From: Heracleum sosnowskyi
Lineage: Eukaryota; Streptophyta; Magnoliopsida; Apiales; Apiaceae
DNA: 64,000 nt
Reading direction: 5' to 3'
Assembly: GCA_030848705.1 (NCBI GenBank)
Contig: CM061245.1
Coordinates: 45,822,711-45,886,710 of the forward strand
Shown: piece after piece, positions 23,469-36,031 of the stretch
Layout of the letters: the number at the start of each line of letters is the position of its first letter
Numbering within the stretch: the first letter of the stretch is position 1
Translations under genes and position numbers: made by a program
The notes under the pieces: generated by a model
The model's input: the letters and a program-made list of their open reading frames with translations, nothing else
What the model was told of the DNA's origin: nothing
Databases searched by the model: none

Positions 23469-23481
23469 CTCTCTGATACCA
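23469..23481 (-). promoter_or_regulatory. tRNA primer-binding site of element H
   Basis: On the minus strand TGGTATCAGAGAG follows the LTR end (GTCACA then GGT). It matches the initiator-methionine tRNA 3' end over its first 11 bases and sets the minus orientation. Confidence 0.85.
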
Positions 23482-23484
23482 ACC

Positions 23485-26400
23485 TGTGACGCCCTCCCAA
23501 TCTGGGGTCATGATTGGGGAGTCACTACAACCTCTATACTTATAAACCTGTGAATAATAATATAAACATGTAGACGCGACCCCATCTTTACCCTGGATCT
23601 TTAACAGGTAATGGTATGAAACAAGCATCAACTATCTACTTCATTTTATTACATATTAAAAGTCTAAAAAGTTATTACAACCGTGTCTTAAAAAGTTCTA
23701 CATTCCCTTATACAAAACACCTTCTACAGGTCTCCATCACCTGCCTGAGCTAGCATCCCAAAAATAACCCTATAGGAAGATTTCCTAGCTGTCTGAAAAG
23801 TGCGTACCATCTTCTCGTTTAACTGTGGGTTAGAACAGGGAAAAGAATGAGCCAAATGCTCAGCAAGTAATAATATAACCAAATAGTTAACCACTGTGAA
23901 ACAATTTCCAATATCAATATGTATGTCATGGGTATAGCAGAATCCATATCAAGGGATTATCAGAACAATGAAATGAATATACAATTTCAAACGGTAAACC
24001 AATTTCCTTATATAGATATATGATTTCAAGAAAAGCAATAAGTAATTTGGAGATTTTTCACAACGCACCGGACAATACGGGTGATCAGCCACGTAAAGTC
24101 CCCATACTGGACACACAGTCCCTCTGGTCCTTGTATTGGGTCCCAATAGGCACACATTGGCCTTTAGACTAGTCCATCCCTAGTCCATTTATTATAATTA
24201 AAAAGTGCTGGGCCGGCGTCACTCGGCCTCTTACGCCTCCAATCTTAGGAATCCGTGGAAACCATAAATCAGAATTTAAATGAATCCAAACTTAGAAACT
24301 TCCTTTCTTTTAAAATCTTTCTTATGAAAGAAATTCTTTGTAAATCATTGGATGTGTGTTTGTATAGTACCCAAGTGAAGGTTCATGTATTCTCAATTTC
24401 AAGTAAGTATGTGATTCATAGGTACAAGTTCAAATCTGATGCAATAGCATCTCAGGTTAAAATGTAAGTATAATCAAAGGATAAGGATAAGGTCTGAAGA
24501 AGAGTTTAAGCAAGATATGGTTCACAAGACATTGTGTTGTGTCTATAATGTTTGTATATAAAAGAGTCCTTTGGGAATTGGATAAGTTCAATCTAATCAA
24601 TCTGGATTTCTATCAATGGGAAATCAAGAAGTAAATGTCATAGGTATGTTTTGGATATGTACTAAAATGTGAGTTATGGTATATTCACCTTTGGGTGTAA
24701 AGGTTCAAAGAAAGAACTAAACATAGTATGGCGTATGAACCAACAAGGTATATGAACGGAAATAAGAGTTACCAAATGAACATGATATGTTTTCAGGATT
24801 AAAAGGGTATATAAACAAGATAGCAATTTATATATAATGAAAGAATGGAAGCGAAAGCAAGTCAGAATTACTTGCCTTAATAGCAAAAAGGGTTATGAGA
24901 AATCACTGGTTCTCCACCTTGGTCTTTCCTTTATTTCTAGACTCTACTTCTTTGGATTCTTAAGTAGCTTTTAGAACAACCGTACTCACTGAATTTCTGC
25001 CTTCGCCTTTCCTTTATCTCTATGTTCCACGTCTCGTGACTCTACAAAAGAGTATATACTATCTTAGAATGATCCTCTCAAAATTCTAATCCTTATTCTA
25101 AACTACCCAACGTTCTCTAAACGCGTAAACACATAATATTTATATCACTTATAACTCTTAACCATATATTAAGCACAAAACTCACATAAGCGCACATTGC
25201 CATTCAAGTTCACATAACATACTCCTTTAATACATATATATATTATCTAACTTTCAGATCATACCACACTTGGTATTCCTTTAAATCAACTTGATCAATG
25301 CTAACCATATCCTTAACACCTTTACAAACAATGTTTTCATCTCAAAAGCTGAAAAATCTGCTGCGCAAGCCTTACCAAAACATTTATCATAAATCCAAAA
25401 ATAATCAAACAAATACCATATTTGACAGGCTACTTCCTGGTTATTAATCCAACTTAGCATAAAACTTTCAAATTCACAACAGTTCATTTAGACTAAAAAC
25501 GAACAGGTTTAAAGTGTATACTGAATCACAGAAAATCCTGCTGCGCAACCTTTAGTAAAACATGCATAACTCTTTATTCGTTAAATTAAATGACACAAGG
25601 TTTTCGCGTGGACAAACTAGACTCCGAGTAGAACATTTACATTCTATACCCTCTGTCCAAAACAGGGAACAAGCAGTCACGAATTACCAGAGCAGAACAG
25701 GGCAGTTTCTTGACAACCCATCATGATTCTCATCATCTTTTTAATTAAAGTCCAAACACTAAGACCCCTAACACTTATCATTATTATAAAAACTGATTTC
25801 TCTGCTAAGACCAAACTAATAACCACTGAAATATTAACATGCAATTCATAAGAACTCAAAATCATTCACAATCTTCCATTTACACATCAATTCCGGTCAA
25901 AGAATTCACATGCAAACTGAAATTGTTCACATAACATAAAAAAAACTAACATGCAAAGTTAAAGACATGGATTAAAATCAAGATAGAGCTATTTAACTTC
26001 AAACCCAGGCCACCGGCTCACTTCCGATCACCGCCGGTGGCGGTGGTTCACGGTGATGGCCGGAATGGGTCCACACAACCGCACACCACCCCCAATCACA
26101 ATATCCGTCCTTATTCCTCCACCAATTCACTCAAACACTACCTCTTCACCATTGCATGTCACCCTCCACCTTACACACACCTCGATACATACATATACAC
26201 ACACTCACACACACATACATGTATACATGGTCATATATATATATCAATCAATTATGTTGAGAGAAAAGAGAAGAGATGAAGGTTTTTTTCTGAAAAGAAT
26301 TATGGCCGAGAGAGAACAGCAAGAGAGAGAGAGAGCAGAGGTGTCGACCAAAATAAGAAAAAGGGAGAATGCTGGGCTTGGGGGTTTTATAAGCCCCAAG

Positions 26401-26980
26401 GGCAAAATAGTAAGTTCACAATTCTAAATTCTGATTTTTAATAGAAGGAAACCAATATAATGCCTTTCTAAAATCCGAAATAAAATGAAAATAATATCTA
26501 AAAATCAAAATTTTATTTTTTAAAAATGATAATACAAATTGACAAGCTCACACATATTTTTAAAATAGTTTTATGATCAAAATTGAATTAAATATGAATT
26601 TTCAAAATTTAGATCACATAAATGACATTTAACTCATAAAATCGTTTTTAAATCCTTAAAGCCAAAAATAAATTCCTCCATTAATTTTAGAAAATAATAG
26701 AATATAAAATAAAGGTTGTGAAAAAGATTTCACAATAAAAAGAATCTCCGATGATTTTATAAAATTCCCGGAAGGTCAAAAAGAACTAATTTTTAATAAG
26801 AAATTCATATAAAATGCAATTAAAAGCATACACATATATTTTAATCCATACCATTCACCAAGTAAACATCTAATCATCACATTTTCAAATATCCACCTTT
26901 CACACAATATTCACATATCATAGATCTCAAATATTATTAAATATTAATACTGTACAAGCGTTTTTCTGAGTCGTTATAAC
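23485..26980 (-). repeat. 5' LTR of element H, about 3.5 kb
   Basis: The outer end by the primer site reads TGTGACGCCCTCCC on the plus strand (GGGCGTCACA in sense). The opposite end reads GTTATAACGACTC in sense, so the usual TG start is not seen. It joins the ORF3 remnant of element C at 26980/26981. Confidence 0.88.
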
Positions 26981-28044
26981 TCACATCATCTTCATCACTA
27001 CTACTTCTATTTTTGACATGAAAACTGGGTTCAGGCTGATTTGTTAAAGGAGTTGACTCTGTGTTTGGCTCTATGACCGGGGATAGAGTTTGTGGTTCTA
27101 CAGACTCTTGGTCAGCCCTATTAACCTCTTGGGGTTTCAGCAGTGCCAGAAGAAGAACCAAGGTTAGGAATTATTACCTGAAGTGGAATAACTTCTGAAG
27201 TTCCTGATGATGTAACTATCCGTTGCTCAGGAACTGGTGGTTCAAAGGATGGAAGATTAATGTAGTTTGTCATGAACGAGGATATGAGTACCGGAACATT
27301 GCCATACTTGAAGGTAGTTTGTAACCTTTGAAAGAACTTTCTGTTAGTGGTCGGAGAAATAAAAAAGCGACCATTCCTGAAAAGTTCTTTATGTTCATCA
27401 GAAAGTAAGGAATTAATGACAAGTGATAGAAAACGAGGATAATAACATTTAACCTTTCTACCATTGTCAAATTCTTTTCTGGCATTAAAAACCCTTCTTA
27501 CAACAATATCCTAGAGAAGATGGCCAAAATTAAGTCTTTTATTGAAAACAATTGCAAAACCAATAACTTGTAAAAGATAAGTGATGTTTTGTAAGTTATT
27601 CTTGGTGCAATTGCCAAAGACCTTAGCCAATGTATCAAAAAATAAATCCCACTCACAAACAAGATTCCCTTTGATCAACTTGGTCATGTTCAAGGGACCT
27701 TGATAGTGAATATCAGTGAAAAATTGAATTAAATCACCATCAGTGGGCATTCTATTGTCTTGAGGAAAGTGCAACACATTACAAAATATTTCCTCAGTTA
27801 TTGTGTACTGCCTGTCCTGAATAGTGAAAGTGATAATAGAAAAATCATCAGAGACAACAACAGTAGTGCAAAGAAAAAAAAATAAAGGATCAATCTTTAA
27901 ATCAACATTCAAACAAATAGAAAAATTCACACATGAATGTTCATTTAAGAAACTAATCCAATGCATAAAACGTTCAAGTGAACACTTTAGGGGATCAAAA
28001 TAGCCATGGTAATTAGTAAGAACAATCTCAAAATTCTGGGCCAT
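26981..28044 (-). pseudogene. N-terminal part of ORF3 of element C
   Basis: Starts at ATG 28044 (MAQNFEIVLTNYHGY) and is open to 27511, then continues in other frames to the H junction, with a recognisable segment at 26981-27161. Residues about 105-177 align by eye with ORF3 of elements A and G: IHYQGPLNMTKLIKGN matches IGYSGPLTKIGQLKRP, and CEWDLFFDTLAKVFGNCTKN matches KEWSFFFDCITRAFGKKCTN. This identifies the domain as a conserved part of SIRE-type ORF3. Frameshifts and the H insertion inactivate it. A TATA-like box lies about 260 bases upstream. Confidence 0.82.
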
Positions 28045-28302
28045 TTTAACACAAAATAATTCAATTAATTTTAGATTAATTCGAATTTAGGGATTAAAAT
28101 CCAAAAATTATGAAATTTATCAGAAATTAATAAAATCGAATTATGTAGATCCAAGAAATTAAAAACACAACACACACAAAATAAAATAAAATTTTGAGAG
28201 CACTTTAGTACTTAGAGAATAAAAACCACACAAGATATAATTGAAAGTTTTGTAAAAACAAGAACTTTTTGAGGAATGAAAAAAAAATCTCTGTACGACA
28301 GG

Positions 28303-28310
28303 TATTTATA
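28303..28310 (-). promoter_or_regulatory. Putative internal TATA box for ORF3 of element C
   Basis: On the minus strand CTCTATAAATACC is followed by a U-rich, ATG-poor leader of about 260 bases to the ORF3 start. Its position relative to ORF3 parallels the TATTTAAATA boxes in elements A and G. Confidence 0.5.
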
Positions 28311-28328
28311 GAGGATTGTAAAATAGCT

Positions 28329-28605
28329 GGAATGACTACCGGGTAGTCATACCGATAGTCATTCCAGTACAAAACTGAAATGACTAAGAAAATACACTGA
28401 TTTAAATAAAATAAAACTAAAATTTCAAACCTGTTAGTATTCTACTGGCATGACTATGGAATAGTTATACCGATAGTCATTCCAGTACAAATGACTAAAA
28501 ACAGAAAATTAATTTAAAATTAAGACTAATCAGATAAATATAACTGTACTGCAATGACTACTAGCATGACTATCATGGATAGTCATGCCGATAGTCATTG
28601 TAGTT
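28329..28605. promoter_or_regulatory. Three dyad-symmetric TGACTA/TAGTCA clusters upstream of the ORF3 TATA of element C
   Basis: Cluster 1: a perfect palindrome ATGACTACC-G-GGTAGTCAT at 28332-28350 nested with outer arms TGGAATGACTA and TAGTCATTCCA (28329-28366). Cluster 2: CTGGCATGACTAT and ATAGTCATTCCAG at about 28445-28485. Cluster 3: GCATGACTATC-ATG-GATAGTCATGC at 28564-28588 with outer CAATGACTA and TAGTCATTG. They stand just upstream of the TATA in the direction of ORF3, as an enhancer array would. Function is inferred. Confidence 0.55.
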
Positions 28606-29170
28606 CAAAACTAACAAATAATTAAAATCTAACCACACAACAGCAGAATGACAACATAATTTTTCAAAATAATTAAACATAAATCCCTAAAAACTGCTAA
28701 CAAATCACAGAAATTTACAGAATTTAATTTAAAAATGCTAAACTGTTCAGAAAAATGCAAATAAATTCACAGAATTAACAGAAAATTGCATAATTAAATT
28801 AAACAACATAATATTCACGGAAAATGCAGCAAATAAACAGAAAATGCATAAATAGGCAGAAAAATATGCAGAAAAATAAGAAAATTGCAGAATATTATAA
28901 AAATGCAATAAAATAATATAAACTTGCATAAAATTTCAAACAATTTATAAAATATGAAAATAACCTGAATGATTCTAAATAATTAAATTTTCAATAAAAA
29001 TAAATTTCTCTACTTAAAAGATCTGAGAAAAATATTTTTAAAGAAAATAGATTATTTAAGAATATTCAAATTAACAAGCTTACAAATCAAACTAGAATTG
29101 GCAATAATAAACAGTTAATAGTAGCAAAAGAAAATGATTTTAACTAAGAACAAACATCAAAGAGATACAG
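28606..29170. other. AT-rich spacer between pol and the ORF3 promoter, element C
   Basis: A-rich noncoding DNA with repeated CAGAAAA and TGCA(A/T)AA words. No gene was recognised; the short ORF here is compositional. Confidence 0.6.
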
Positions 29171-30470
29171 TTAATCACTAAGACTGTTTAACATACCCAA
29201 TTTACCAACTAACCTGGTAAATGTGGATTCATCAAGAGATTTAGTGAAAATATCTGTTGTCTGTTCCTCCGTGGGTACAAAATGTAACTCCACAGTTCCG
29301 TTCATGACATGCTCTATGATAAAATGATACCTGATGTCAATGTGCTTCATTCTCGAGTGCTGAACAGGGTTGTTGGAGATTGCTATGACACTTGTATTGT
29401 CACATAAAATTAGAATTTTGTCCAATACAAAGCCATAGTCCTTCAATTGATTCCTTATCCATAAGATCTGAGCACAGCAGCTTCCAGCAGCAATATATTC
29501 AGCTTCTTTTGTTGAATTGGAAACTGTTTGTTGTTTCTTGCTATACTAGGAAATCAATCTACCACCTAGGAATTGACAACTTCCAGAGGTACTTTTTCTA
29601 TCTACAACACTTCATGCATAATCAGAATCTGTATATCCAACAAGATTAAAACCAGAATCTTTAGGGTACCAGATACCTAAATTAGGTGTACCCTTAAGAT
29701 ATCTCAAGATTCTTTTAACAACAACGAGATGTAAATCTCTAGGATCCGCTTAGAACCTTGCACATAAGCATGTCGCATGCATAATATCAGGTCTACTTGT
29801 AGTAAGATAGAGTAAGGAGACAATCATACCTCTGTAGCTTGTAACATCTACCTTGATAGAATATCACAGGCTCCAAGTTTGACAACTGTAGATGATGGAG
29901 TCCTTGCTGATGCTGAATCCTCCATGTGATACTTCTTGAGGAGTTTTTTGAGATACTTGGATTGACAAATAAATATTCCATTTAACCTTTGACTTACTTG
30001 CAATCCAAGAAAGAGCTTCAGCTCATCCATCATACTCATTTCAAACTTAATCTGCATTAGCTTAGCAAATCTCTTACAGAGATCATCATTAGTAGACCCA
30101 AATATGATGTCATCCACATATATTTGGACTAATTTCATATCATTTTTGTGTTTCTTAGAAAAAAGAGTTTTGTCTATGATACCTCTAACAAAACCATTTT
30201 CTATAAGAAAACCAGAAAGAGTGTCATACCATTTTCTTGGGGCTTGTTTGAGACCATAGATAGCCTTGAAGAGAAAGTACACAAAGTCCAGCAACTCCTG
30301 ATTTTCAAAGCCAGGGGGCTGTTCCACATACACTTCTTCATCCAGCTCACCATTCAGAAATGCACTCTTAACATCCATTCGATAAACTTTAAAATTGGAG
30401 TAAGCTGTAAATGCTAAGAACATCCTGATAGCCTCAAGCCTAGCTACTGGTGCATATGTTTCATCATAAT
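29171..30470 (-). pseudogene. pol: 3' half of pol (RT end and RNase H) of element C
   Basis: Copia RT from YRMDVKSAFLNGEL (near 30380) through the catalytic YVDD (near 30117) and LKLFLGLQV, then RNase H near 29171-29600 with the terminal DIFTKSLDESTFTRLVGKLGM. At least two frame breaks occur, around 29850 and 29450-29600. The start joins the upstream part at 43876 across element D. Confidence 0.9.
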
Positions 30471-32848
30471 TGTAATAACCCCAAATTTTGGACGTGGTAA
30501 TTTTTTTTTTTTTTTTTTTGATGAAAAGTGAAATTGCTGATGAAAAATATTTTCAGACCATACTATATGGAAGACATGGAATGAATGTTTCGAAGTTATA
30601 TTAGTGATGTATGAGGAGAATAAGTGAATGTAAACGCGATCAGAATCGGGAGATTCCAACTTTAAATTTTGATCACTATTCATCGGACAATCAAGGATGC
30701 ATTGATTTGATCGTTTTGAGAAAGTATGTAGAATGAGAAATCTGTGATCATACCTTAAGCCAAGGTGAGAAATCTATGATCATATATTAAGCCAAGGTAA
30801 TGGAAAGATCAGGGAAGCATCCCCTAGCATTGGTACAGAGAAACGTTTTTAAAATCACTTGAAACTATCGCGAAACAAAAGCGTAACGAATTATGGATTA
30901 AATCCTAACCGAAGGGGAGTATCATATAAGATCATCAAGTGTAACATATAAGAGGATTGAGGATACAAATTATGACACGAGCATGATGCAGGAGGGTGAC
31001 ATGTTGATGACAAGGTGATGAATCACCACCTTGTCACCACTTTCACCACAACCACAAATTCAAATGGCATGTGTCATTGGTGACAAGTCTTGTTTACAAC
31101 CACACAAATGAGATGCATCCAAATTAGAACTAGTTAAACAAAAAGAAAGGAAAGGAAAAGAAAATCAAAGAAGGAGAAGCTTGAAGAACAAAATTTTCGG
31201 CCTAAATAGTACCATCAAGCTTAAGATGTGTACAAGATTTTGCTAAAATAGCAACCCCACTGACCCGACTTACTCGAAAGACTGAAGAGTTGAATGGACC
31301 GAGAAATGTGAGAAAAGTTTCCAGGAATTAAAGAAGAGACTAGTCACCGCCCTGTGCTGGTACTGCCAGACGGGAAGGGAGATTTTGTGATCTATAGCGA
31401 CGCATCGCATAAAGAAGTAGGGTATGTGCTTATATAGCACGGAAAGGTAATTACGTATGCATCCAGACAATTAAAGGAAAATGAATTTAGATACCCTACA
31501 CATGACTTAGAATCGGCAGCGATAGTTTTCGCTTTAAAGATTTGGAGGCACTAATTGTATGGAAAGAAGTGCGAGATTTATACAAATCATAAGAGTATTA
31601 GATACACTTTCCCAGAAAGAGCTTACCATGGGAATTGGAAAAGATAGCTAAAGCTAATCAAGGATTATGACGGTGAGATTCTTTACCACCCAGGGAAGGC
31701 CAATGTGGTGGCCGATGCCCTTAGTAGGAAGGAGAGATTTAAGATGATAACATCGTCGGATAAAGTTAATCCAAGGATTTGAGAAAATGGAAATTGAGGT
31801 TAAGATAACCGGAAATGGTATTAAGAGACCAATTGAGGTTGAAATGCAACCAGAATTGCTGTAGAAAATCAGGTTATGTCAAGAGCAAATGACGAGTGAA
31901 GGTATAAAGTCAATGTTGGAGAAAGCATTAAAGACTGAGAAAGAATGATAAAGGAAGCATAAGGTATTTTTACCAAGTTGGATTCCAAATGTTCAAGAAA
32001 TGAAAGGATGCTAATTTTTCAGAAGGACTAATAAGAGGAACTGAAAGGATGAAGTTTGAAGTTAAGAGTACAACAAGGATTATTTAAAGGTCCTGATTGA
32101 GCCAGAATAAATTAAGGAATAAAGATCTGTCATAAAGAGACAGCTACACCGAGAGTACAAAAAGGTAAAGAAAGTTAAGGAAATGTTATAAGTGGTCGGA
32201 TAAATAAAAAGGATTTATCAATTGGTAAGTAAATATTGGATATGTCAGAAAATGAAGGCAGAACAAAGACCTAGTTGACTATCACAGTTAGTAGAGATTC
32301 CTGATTAGGAATGTAATTTTACTATAATGGATTCTGTGATAGGATCAACAAGAATCAAGTCGGACTATGACGTCAATTGAGCTATAATTGATGGATCAAA
32401 CGAGTCTACTCATATTTTGTTTTTAGCAAGAGATCTTAAATCGAAGAGTTGCGAAATAGATAATTGGGTGACGTGGAGTTCCAGTCACCATCATGTCAGA
32501 TAAGAACCAATGCTTGAACTCCCGATTCGGGAGGAGTTTTCCAAACATGTTTGGCAACGAGTTTGAGTGCGAGCACTACGTAGGATCCGCAGACCGACGG
32601 ACCGACCGGAAGAAACATTTCAGAGAACCGAAGTTACGGTAAGCGTTGTACCGCCGATTGCAAGAGTAGTCGGATGTTGATAGATATATAAAGCGTCCGG
32701 TAGATATCACAGGCCGGAATGAGTAAGTGTTGTAATGAAAACAAAGGGTTGAAGAGTTAACCTGGAAACTGGAAATTTCTATACTGGAAGAGTAGCCTCA
32801 GCTATCTTCTTAGATTCCGGGACGGAATCCTTTTAAGGAGGGGAGACT
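30471..32848 (+). repeat. Element D tandem unit 1, 2,378 bp (internally deleted)
   Basis: LTR start followed at about 31220 by pol text that begins at TGTGTACAAGATTTTGC. Compared with units 2 and 3 it lacks about 805 bp, and the join shares AAGA with both parents, indicating a microhomology deletion. It retains RNase H remnants (YPTHDLE near 31495, ADALSRKE near 31712) and ends with the PPT. Confidence 0.88.
31220..32832 (+). pseudogene. Tekay-like pol fragment in element D unit 1 (no RT core)
   Basis: Starts in the RT-RNase H connection (AKIATPLTRLTRKTEE) because the RT core is deleted. The remainder matches units 2 and 3, including their stops. Confidence 0.85.
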
Positions 32849-35800
32849 GTAATAACCCCAAATTTTAGACTTAGTAATTTTTTTTTATTGATGAATAGTG
32901 AAATTGCTGATGAAAAATATTTTCAGACCATACTATATGGAAGACATGGAATGAATGTTTCGAAGTTATATTAGTGATGTATGAGGAGAATAAGTGAATG
33001 TAAACGCGATCAGAATCGGGAGATTCCAACTTTAAATTTTGATCACTATTCATCGGACAATCAAGGATGCATTGATTTGATCGTTTTGAGAAAGTATGTA
33101 GAATGAGAAATCCGTTATCATACCTTAAGCCAAGGTGAGAAATCTATGATCATATATTAAGCCAAGGTAATGGAAAGATCAGGGAAGCATCCCCTAGCAT
33201 TGGTACAGAGAAACGTTTTTAAAATCACTTGAAACTATCGCGAAACAAAAGCGTAACGAATTATGGATTAAACCCTAACCGAAGGGGAGTATCATATAAG
33301 ATCATCAAGTGTAACATATAAGAGGATTGATGATACAAATTATGACACGAGCATGATGCAGGAGGGTGACATGTTGATGACAAGGTGATGAATCACCACC
33401 TTGTCACCACTTTCCCCACAACCACAAATTCAAATGGCATGTGTCATTGGTGACAAGTCTTGTTTACAACCACACAAATGAGATGCATCCAAATTAGAAC
33501 TAGTTAAACAAAAAGAAAAGAAAGGAAAAGAAAATCAAAGAAGGAGAAGCTTGAAGAACAAAACTTTCGGCCCAAATAGTACCATCAAGCTTAAGAAATT
33601 TTTCTTCAACTTCCACTCCACCAAAATTCAAGATTATGGGCTCTAAATCACCCTCATCCATAGAATTAGCTCCAAGAACGGCGCCAGTTCGAAGGCCCCG
33701 TACCGACTAGCTCTAGTCGAGATGAAGAAATTAGTCGCTCAATTGTAGAGATTGTAAGAGCAAGGAATGATAAGACCAAGTGCATCACCGTGGGATGCAC
33801 CCGTGTAATTGGTGAAGAAAAAGGACGGCATCATGAGGCTGTGCATAATCTATCGAAAGCTAAATAGGCTAACTGTTAAGAATGAATACCCCTGCCAAGG
33901 ATCGGTGATTTGTTCGATCGGCTGCATGGTGTAGTCAAATTCTCGAAGATTGATTTGATAATTGGGTAACACCAATTGAATATTAAACCTGACCACGTAC
34001 CCAAGACTGTGTTTCGCACCAAGAATGGACACTACGAGTTTTTAGTAATAGCGTTTGGGCTGACGAATGCCCTTGCAGCTTTCATGGACGTGCTGAATAG
34101 ACTTTTCAAGAGATATTTGGATAAGTGTGTCATAGTGACATCGACAATATTTTGGTTTACCTCAAAGACCGAGGAAGAACATGTAGAACATTTGGGGATA
34201 GTGTTAGAAGCATTAAGGAGAGAATAGTCATATGCCAATTTCTCAAAGTGCGAGTTTTGGCTAAGGGAAGTACAGTTTTTAGGACATGTGGTCAACAGTG
34301 AAGAGGTGTTGGTTGACCCTGCTAAGATAAAAGTTGTTTCGAACTGGGAAAGACCAACCACACCAACCGAGGTGAGAAATTTTGTGGATTTAGCCGGATA
34401 TTACCGAAGATGTGTACAAGATTTTGCTAAGATAGCGACCCCACTGACCCGACTTACTCGAAAGACTGAAGAGTTGAATGGACCGAGAAATGTGAGAAAA
34501 GTTTCCAGGAATTAAAGAAGAGACTAGTCACCGCCCTGTGCTGGTACTTCCAGACAGGAAGGGAGATTTTGTGATCTATAGCGACGCATCGCATAAAGAA
34601 GTAGGGTATGTGCTTATATAGCACGGAAAGGTAATTATGTATGCATCCAGACAATTAAAGGAAAATTAATTTAGATACCCTACACATGACTTAGAATTGG
34701 CAGCGATAGTTTTCGCTTTAAAGATTAGGAGGCACTAATTGTATGGAAAGAAGTGCGAGATTTATACAAATCATAAGAGCATTATATACACTTTCCCAGA
34801 AAGAGCTTACCATGGGAATTGGAAAAGATAGCTAAAGCTAATCAAGGATTATGACGGTGAGATTCTTTACCACCCAGGGAAGGCCAATGTGGTGGCCGAT
34901 GCCCTTAGTAGGAAGGAGAGACTTAAGATGATAACATCGTCGGATAAAGTTAATCCAAGGATTTGAGAAAATGGAAATTGAGGTTAAGATAACCGGAAAT
35001 GGTATTAAGAGACCAATTGAGGTTGCAATGCAACCAGAATTGCTGTAGAAAATCAGGTTATGTCAAGAGCAAATGACGAGTGAAGGTATAAAGTCAATGT
35101 TGGAGAAAGCATTAAAGACTGAGAAAGAATGATAAAGGAATCATAAGGTATTTTTACCAAGTTGGATTCCAAATGTTCAAGAAATGAAAGGATGCTAATT
35201 TTTCAGAAGGACTAATAAGAGGAACTGAAAGGATGAAGTTTGAAGTTAAGAGTACAACAAGGATTATTTAAAGGTCCTGATTGAGCCAGAATAAATTAAG
35301 GAATAAAGATCTGTCATAAAGAGACAGCTACACCGAGAGTACAAAAAGGTAAAGAAAGTTAAGGAAATGTTATAAGTGGTCGGATAAATAAAAAGGATTT
35401 ATCAATTGGTAAGTAAATATTGGATATGTCAGAAAATGAAGGCAGAACAAAGACCTAGTTGACTATCACAGTTAGTAGAGATTCCTGATTAGGAATGTAA
35501 TTTTACTATAATGGATTCTGTGATAGGATCAACAAGAATCAAGTCGGACTATGACGTCAATTGAGCTATAATTGATGGATCAAACGAGTCTACTCATATT
35601 TTGTTTTTAGCAAGAGATCTTAAATCGAAGAGTTGCGAAATAGATAATTGGGTGACGTGGAGTTCCAGTCACCATCATGTCAGATAAGAACCAATGCTTG
35701 AACTCCCGATTTGGGAGGAGTTTTCCAAACATGTTTGGCAACGAGTTTGAGTGCGAGCACTACGTAGGATCCGCAGACCGACGGACCGACCGGAAGAAAC

Positions 35801-36031
35801 ATTTCAGAGAACCGAAGTTACGGTAAGCGTTGTACCGCCGATTGCAAGAGTAGTCGGATGTTGATAGATATATAAAGCGTTCGGTAGATATCACAGGCCG
35901 GAATGAGTAAGTGTTGTAATGAAAACAAAGGGTTGAAGAGTTAACCTGGAAACTGGAAATTTCTATACTGGAAGAGTAGCCTCAGCTATCTTCTTAGATT
36001 CCGGGACGGAATCCTTTTAAGGAGGGGAGAC
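32849..36031 (+). repeat. Element D tandem unit 2, 3,183 bp
   Basis: LTR positions 1 to about 815 are joined to RT at about 33662, sharing ATAGA with the complete LTR at the join. Pol remnants: RT near 33976-34227, RT connection 34288-34515, RNase H end near 34890, then degenerate integrase. It ends with TTTTAAGGAGGGGAGAC, the PPT. The RT catalytic Asp pair is replaced (VTSTIFWFTS). Confidence 0.9.
33662..36015 (+). pseudogene. Tekay-like pol fragment in element D unit 2
   Basis: Gypsy RT with the block HYEFLVIAFGLTNA (near 34032), the connection EEVLVDPAKIKVVSNWERPT and YYRR, RNase H words and a shredded integrase. Stops occur throughout and the active-site aspartates are lost. Copies with the same lesions lie at 36847-39200 and, shortened, at 31220-32832. 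Confidence 0.88.

Larger units (their letters stand above)
11819..26980 (-). mobile_element. Element H: Tekay-type Ty3/gypsy chromovirus, degenerate interior
   Basis: Two direct copies of one LTR flank a decayed interior. On the minus strand the order is 5' LTR (right), tRNA primer site, gag with a zinc-knuckle remnant, RT, integrase with chromodomain-like end, PPT, 3' LTR (left). The integrase tail and the LTR terminus ending GGGCGTCACA suit the Tekay/Del group. The interior is interrupted by a small LTR element (17730-20477). The outer end of the left LTR is missing, so no target duplication can be read. Confidence 0.88.
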
